This document shows positions 9,201 to 13,928 of a DNA stretch of 13,928 nucleotides, in pieces. Below the pieces are notes generated by a model. That model did no database searches, had not been told where the DNA came from, and saw nothing but the letters and a program-made list of their open reading frames with translations. Origin of the DNA: Entrophospora sp. SA101 (taxonomy: Eukaryota; Glomeromycota; Glomeromycetes; Entrophosporales; Entrophosporaceae); the NCBI GenBank assembly GCA_958430865.1, contig CAUDNR010000805.1:1-13928 (forward strand), in the 5' to 3' direction. Each line of letters begins with the position of its first letter. The first letter of the stretch is position 1. The position numbers were made by a program, and so were the translations under genes.

Positions 9201-9823
9201 TCCGGACGGTTCGGTTTTTCGGTTTTTCGGTTTACATTTGAACCAAGAATCACAGGTATCCTAAATTCGTTAGCTATGCAAAAATAAACATAACATAATA
9301 ACTTCAAAAAAATTTATAATGACTTGTGGCTGAATGTGTTGCGAAGTAAAAATGTTGAAAGGATCCTGTTTCTATATACATGAAGTTATAAAGGATTTAA
9401 GGCATTTAAAATCCGTTATAATAATAGTAATAATTATAACAAATTTATTAGTCATTTCAAAAATGTTAAAAGTCGTTATAACGTAAAATCATTCTATAAT
9501 AATAATTCTGGTTCTTTTTTTATAATTAAATTTTCTCTCTACATTCAGAACTCAACAAAACGATGCTTTGATAAAATAAATACACGTGATAAACCAATGT
9601 TTTTTTATTATCTACCTATTAAAAATTATCTCTCTATATAAGCCAATTTTGTTAAGGTTGTTTAAAACTGAAGATTTTTTTTGTAAAAAGTGTTGACTTC
9701 GGTTTAACAAACTCTGCCTGTATAACTAACATCTTCTATAACGAACAAAGGCGAAAATTCATTGTAGAGAGTAAACTTTTCATAATATAAATATGAAGAT
9801 CTAGCCAAACTGAACCGTTCGGA
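9201..9823. mobile_element. Possible inverted-repeat-bounded element (about 620 bp)
   Basis: Bases 9201-9220 (TCCGGACGGTTCGGTTTTTC) and the reverse complement of 9804-9823 match at 16 of 20 positions. The left end runs into a short tandem of CGGTTTTT. No transposase frame is visible. Only its right part (9380-9823) lies inside the duplicated block, so it is repeated at 11624-12067 without the left end. No target duplication was found, so the element call is tentative. Confidence 0.35.
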
Positions 9824-10324
9824 GCTTTAATAATAACACTAACTGTACTTTAGACAAGACTTTATTGTTAACACTCACCACTAATTGCAAACATTAGCAC
9901 TACTCACTAAAGCAAATAATGTTTACTAATCATTGTTATCACTCCACAATGTTAGTCATAATTTTTGCTTACTAAACAAATAAATGTAGCCTTTTATCAA
10001 AGTTCCACCATTGTTGCCTTTTTACCAAAGTACTTTGCTTTAAACAGAAAATAAAATAATGTGTTTATTTTTTAATATTTTTTAAGGATTTATTTTTAAA
10101 AAGATAATGATTTTACAGAAATTTTATTTTATTTGAATATTTTTCCTTCCCTGCTTATTCAAAAAAGGACTCTAATGAAGTTTCCTTCTCTGCTTTTTCA
10201 AGCAAAGACCAGAATTTCGTTCAATTTCATTCAATTTCATTAAGTTGGTTGAAGTTTTTTTATTAGTTCTTTGCATTTTTGTCTCCTCACATTAGTAATA
10301 ATTTATAATCTAATGTTGTATTTA
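9824..10324. other. 3' flank of the left BTB-BACK-TLDc copy
   Basis: No gene seen; the short plus-strand frame at 10271-10471 runs antisense over the end of the TLDc gene and has no support. The segment contains an imperfect direct repeat (10142-10170 and 10181-10210, sharing TTTCCTTC-CTGCTT-TTCAA) and two copies of TCAATTTCAT at 10221-10240. Both are present again 2244 bases to the right. Confidence 0.5.
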
Positions 10325-11623
10325 TTATTTTTTTTTTTTATCAATTATTTGAAAAACCTCCAATTCATCAAATTTACTCTCATTTATTATATTGATGTTA
10401 TTATAAGTTTGTGGCCAACTGCTACAACTACCATTTTCATCAAAATAAACACACCGACCAATACCAAATAAAGGTAAATAAGAAGGATAACAATAAATTG
10501 CATGCTCATAATCATTATTGATGACATAACTAAATTGTGCAGTATTGATATCATTTCTATTACTTATATTAAAAATAAAACTTTCAGTTGTGTTTTTATA
10601 TACATCATTTCCATTCCAATTTAATGGATTATAACCACCAATTATTTGTTCTGAATTTTGTATTTTACCAACTACAAGAGTTTGGTTGATACCATCACAT
10701 TTTTGATGAAATGTTGCTCCATTTAAACCATCTCTGCTACTACGATATAAAAGTTTGAATTCATATTTTACATCTCTAAATGAAACATATGGTGGAATTT
10801 TTCTATCAATCCAACTTGCAAAAAGTAAAGTAAGATTTTGATTGATTGTCAATGATTCAAGTGTTGAGTTTAATTTTGAAATTCTTGATGGTAATAAATT
10901 TAAAACTGGTTGCTTGTCTGGAAATAAATAAGATTGTAAAAGGTTATTCCATAAAACCTTAGGAAAAAGAGGTTGATATGGCACAATATTACTAAAAAAA
11001 TCCTTTTTAGAGATATCCTGAAATCTTATCAATGAAAAGAATTCTTTTAATGTGTTGCCTAAATCAACAAAATTTTGTGATGACCAATCTTCAATATTAT
11101 TATGATTATTGATTTCTGGATGTTTTGCTAATCCCCACTTAAGAATGTTTTCCCAAATAACTATCTCATCAACAGAAAGATCTTCTCTTTTGAGAATTTC
11201 CAATAGAATTGGTTTTTCCAATGATTTAAATTCATCTGATTCAAATAATTTTTCACTATATTCACAAAATTTTTCCAAATAAATATTTTTCAATTCCTTA
11301 AAGTTTTTGTTAGCACAAATCAATTGTAGAATTTTAACTGGGTTTTCTTCTACATAATCTTCATAATTTTCAACAAAGTACTTCATTATGTATTCATAAA
11401 GTGACTCAATACCAAGTTCATCTGTTGCAGTTAATAGTTCTAATACTTCAACTCCAGAATAATTTTCAAATTCAATTTTACATGTGTACAAAAATCTTTT
11501 AATAAATAAATTATTAAATTATTAAATTGTTAAACAGATTATTATATATTTAAATAATAATAAATTTATTTAAGCTTACTTGAGAATAGGTTTGAAAATT
11601 TTTTCACTAATATTAGCTTTCTT
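10325..11623 (-). pseudogene. BTB-BACK-TLDc domain protein, left copy, 5'-truncated
   Basis: Exons 11623-11580 (cut) and 11495-10325, intron 11579-11496 (gtaagc...aaaag, 84 bases), stop TAA at 10325-10327. Joined, the remaining BTB end reads ANISEKIFKPILKFLYTCKI, the usual end of a BTB fold. Counting residues from the TTG at 11491, a BACK-like helical region spans about 40-165 and the TLDc domain about 205-382 (LLYRSSRDG at 247-255, FHQKCDG at 261-267, IIGGYNPLNW at 283-292, FDELEVFQI at 374-382), followed by a Lys tail. BTB-BACK proteins commonly act as substrate adaptors of cullin-3 ubiquitin ligases; TLDc is linked to oxidative stress response and V-ATPase contacts. The first half of the BTB domain and the start codon are absent: at 11624 the second repeat unit begins and an in-frame TAA lies six bases upstream. 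Everything downstream is open and well preserved. Confidence 0.85.
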
Positions 11624-13632
11624 ATGAAGTTATAAAGGATTTAAGGCATTTAAAATCCGTTATAATAATAGTAATAATTATAACAAATTTATTAGTCATT
11701 TCAAAAATGTTAAAAGTCGTTATAACGTAAAATCATTCTATAATAATAATTCTGGTTCTTTTTTTATAATTAAATTTTCTCTCTACATTCAGAACTCAAC
11801 AAAACGATGCTTTGATAAAATAAATACACGTGATAAACCAATGTTTTTTTATTATCTACCTATTAAAAATTATCTCTCTATATAAGCCAATTTTGTTAAG
11901 GTTGTTTAAAACTGAAGATTTTTTTTGTAAAAAGTGTTGACTTCGGTTTAACAAACTCTGCCTGTATAACTAACATCTTCTATAACGAACAAAGTCGAAA
12001 ATTCATTGTAGAGAGTAAACTTTTCATAATATAAATATGAAGATCTAGCCAAACTGAACCGTTCGGAGCTTTAATAATAACACTAACTGTACTTTAGACA
12101 AGACTTTATTGTTAACACTCACCACTAATTGCAAACATTAGCACTACTCACTAAAGCAAATAATGTTTACTAATCATTGTTATCACTCCACAATGTTAGT
12201 CATAATTTTTGCTTACTAAACAAATAAATGTAGCCTTTTATCAAAGTTCCACCATTGTTGCCTTTTTACCAAAGTACTTTGCTTTAAACAGAAAATAAAA
12301 TAATGTGTTTATTTTTTAATATTTTTTAAGGATTTATTTTTAAAAAGATAATGATTTTACAGAAATTTTATTTTATTTGAATATTTTTCCTTCCCTGCTT
12401 ATTCAAAAAAGGACTCTAATGAAGTTTCCTTCTCTGCTTTTTCAAGCAAAGACCAGAATTTCGTTCAATTTCATTCAATTTCATTAAGTTGGTTGAAGTT
12501 TTTTTATTAGTTCTTTGCATTTTTGTCTCCTCACATTAGTAATAATTTATAATCTAATGTTGTATTTATTATTTTTTTTTTTTATCAATTATTTGAAAAA
12601 CCTCCAATTCATCAAATTTACTCTCATTTATTATATTGATGTTATTATAAGTTTGTGGCCAACTGCTACAACTACCATTTTCATCAAAATAAACACACCG
12701 ACCAATACCAAATAAAGGTAAATAAGAAGGATAACAATAAATTGCATGCTCATAATCATTATTGATGACATAACTAAATTGTGCAGTATTGATATCATTT
12801 CTATTACTTATATTAAAAATAAAACTTTCAGTTGTGTTTTTATATACATCATTTCCATTCCAATTTAATGGATTATAACCACCAATTATTTGTTCTGAAT
12901 TTTGTATTTTACCAACTACAAGAGTTTTGTTGATACCATCACATTTTTGATGAAATGTTGCTCCATTTAAACCATCTCTGCTACTACGATATAGAAGTTT
13001 GAATTCATATTTTACATCTCTAAATGAAACATATGGTGGAATTTTTCTATCAATCCAACTTGCAAAAAGTAAAGTAAGATTTTGATTGATTGTCAATGAT
13101 TCAAGTGTTGAGTTTAATTTTGAAATTCTTGATGGTAATAAATTTAAAACTGGTTGCTTGTCTGGAAATAAATAAGATTGTAAAAGGTTATTCCATAAAA
13201 CCTTAGGAAAAAGAGGTTGATATGGCACAATATTACTAAAAAAATCCTTTTTAGAGATATCCTGAAATCTTATCAATGAAAAGAATTCTTTTAATGTGTT
13301 GCCTAAATCAACAAAATTTTGTGATGACCAATCTTCAATATTATTATGATTATTGATTTCTGGATGTTTTGCTAATCCCCACTTAAGAATGTTTTCCCAA
13401 ATAACTATCTCATCAACAGAAAAATCTTCTCTTTTGAGAATTTCCAATAGAATTAGTTTTTCCAATGATTTAAATTCATCTGATTCAAATAATTTTTCAT
13501 TATATTCACAAAGTTTTTCCAAATAAATATTTTTCAATTCTTTAAAGTTTTCGTTAGCATAAATCGATTCTAGAATTTTAACTGGGTTTTCTTTTACATA
13601 ATCTTCATAATTTTCAATAAAGTACTTCATCA
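11624..13632. repeat. Tandem duplication, right unit (interrupted)
   Basis: Second copy of the 2244-bp unit. Similarity runs to 13632-13634 and then stops at the LTR-like sequence, so the last ~235 bases of the unit are displaced or lost. Confidence 0.92.
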
Positions 13633-13633
13633 T
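12569..13633 (-). pseudogene. BTB-BACK-TLDc domain protein, right copy, interrupted at its 5' side
   Basis: Same reading frame as the left copy from residue 35 on (354 codons, stop TAA 12569-12571), identical except at 12 residues. Eleven differences fall in the first 71 residues, the start of the BACK domain; the other is Gln to Lys in TLDc (GINQTL/GINKTL). The frame begins ATG ATG only because sequence similar to the left copy ends at 13632-13634, where the LTR-like sequence starts; this is very unlikely to be the original start. By the geometry of a tandem duplication this copy should have kept the native upstream BTB exon, now on the far side of the insertion and outside the window. Without it the product would be BACK-TLDc only. 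Confidence 0.82.
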
Positions 13634-13723
13634 GTTGCGAGCGTGGAAATTTAATTACAGCTCGGGTGGTGTCCAATAAAATATATAAGATAAAATAAAT
13701 AACAGTCCAATATATTAATCTCC

Positions 13724-13784
13724 CTGTATCCGCACACAGCTCAGGGTTCTCTATACCAGGCCTCTGTATCCGCACACAGCTCAG
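13724..13784. repeat. Perfect 21-bp direct repeat, period 40
   Basis: Bases 13724-13744 and 13764-13784 are identical (start CTGTATCCGCACACAGC). The copies lie within the LTR-like sequence and include the short palindrome-like stretch CTGTATCCGCACACAG. Confidence 0.9.
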
Positions 13785-13796
13785 AGCCTACTCCAA

Positions 13797-13813
13797 TCTC
13801 TCTCTCTCTCTCT
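13797..13813. repeat. (TC)8 tract
   Basis: Perfect TC dinucleotide run, with a second shorter one at 13821-13828. Confidence 0.9.
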
Positions 13814-13830
13814 TGCGCAATCTCTCTCTA

Positions 13831-13850
13831 CAGTACTAATGGAAGTACTG
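13831..13850. other. Small hairpin in LTR-like region
   Basis: CAGTACT and AGTACTG form a perfect 7-bp stem around a 6-base loop. A second stem, ACTAAGG with CCTTAGT, lies at 13893-13910. Their role is unknown. Confidence 0.5.
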
Positions 13851-13928
13851 TTGGCAAAGCCTAAAAATAATCAATAAATGTTCCACTGTCTGACTAAGGC
13901 GTCCCTTAGTTAGTATGGTCTTAATTTG

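Larger units (their letters stand above)
9380..11623. repeat. Tandem duplication, left unit (2244 bp)
   Basis: The block starting ATGAAGTTATAAAGG at 9380 is repeated from 11624 at a constant offset of 2244 bases with no indel seen. The unit holds the 3' flank and most of a BTB-BACK-TLDc gene on the minus strand and ends inside that gene's BTB exon at 11623, where the second unit starts at once. Confidence 0.92.
13633..13928. mobile_element. LTR-like retroelement end (partial)
   Basis: The tandem-repeat similarity breaks off exactly at a TGTTGCGAGCGTGG sequence. TG at an LTR boundary, here in the form TGTTG (CAACA read from the other side), is typical of LTR retrotransposons. The region is less AT-rich than its surroundings and contains an internal 21-bp direct repeat, a TC tract and two small hairpins. 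It runs off the window, so its other end, orientation and coding part are not seen. Bases 13628-13632 (catca) are the predicted target duplication, testable only beyond the window. Confidence 0.55.

Noticed and set aside
9211..9233. CGGTTTTT tandem as a telomere-like tract
   Set aside because: Under three copies, interstitial and unlike the usual fungal TTAGGG repeat; better explained as part of an inverted-repeat end.
9535..9771. CTCTCTACA / TGTAGAGAG inverted pair as element ends
   Set aside because: Only 9 bases match and the similarity does not extend; probably chance or part of a larger decayed repeat.
10271..10471. 66-codon plus-strand ORF, repeated at 12515-12715
   Set aside because: Identical in both copies only because the whole block is duplicated; it is antisense to the end of the TLDc gene.

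Overview
The window looks like nuclear DNA from an arbuscular mycorrhizal fungus (Glomeromycotina), most likely Rhizophagus or a close relative. It is very AT-rich, its genes are broken up by many short GT-AG introns of about 80 bases, and it carries a BTB-BACK-TLDc gene, a family known to be greatly expanded in Rhizophagus. The organism is inferred from these features; no marker gene is present.

Layout. 1-861 (+): the last four exons of a Vps39/TGFBRAP1-type vacuolar sorting subunit, ending in a C-terminal zinc-binding motif. 862-2791: mostly intergenic, with three weak small reading frames (one + at 1074-1436, a frame-broken acidic one at 1951-2068, one - at 2160-2402). 2792-4911 (-): a complete OTU1/YOD1-type deubiquitinase that I could assemble exon by exon (316 codons). 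It appears to need a one-nucleotide exon at 4199, has an 8-nucleotide exon at the catalytic histidine, and carries an in-frame TGA between the OTU domain and the C2H2 finger. 4912-8040: AT-rich, with scattered coding-like scraps on both strands that look like decayed genes. 8043-8456: a 414-bp non-autonomous element with 43-bp terminal inverted repeats built of ~15-bp subunits. 8457-9823: more decayed repeat DNA, including an inverted-repeat-bounded unit at 9201-9823. 9380-13632: a direct tandem duplication with a 2244-bp offset carrying two BTB-BACK-TLDc genes on the - strand. 13633-13928: the start of an LTR-like element.

The two BTB-BACK-TLDc copies are both missing their 5' ends, for different reasons. 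The left copy is cut in its BTB exon by the duplication junction at 11623/11624; the right copy is cut by the LTR-like insertion at 13633. The copies are almost identical over 1.8 kb (three differences seen), but differ at 12 of the 211 bases at the start of the BACK domain, and 11 of those 12 changes alter the protein.

The two recognisable housekeeping genes both belong to endomembrane/ubiquitin biology (vacuole tethering; Cdc48-associated deubiquitination), but they are separate transcription units and nothing here links them functionally. No tRNA, rRNA or CRISPR signal was seen. Exon boundaries come from reading frame, GT-AG signals and family similarity by eye, not from transcripts.
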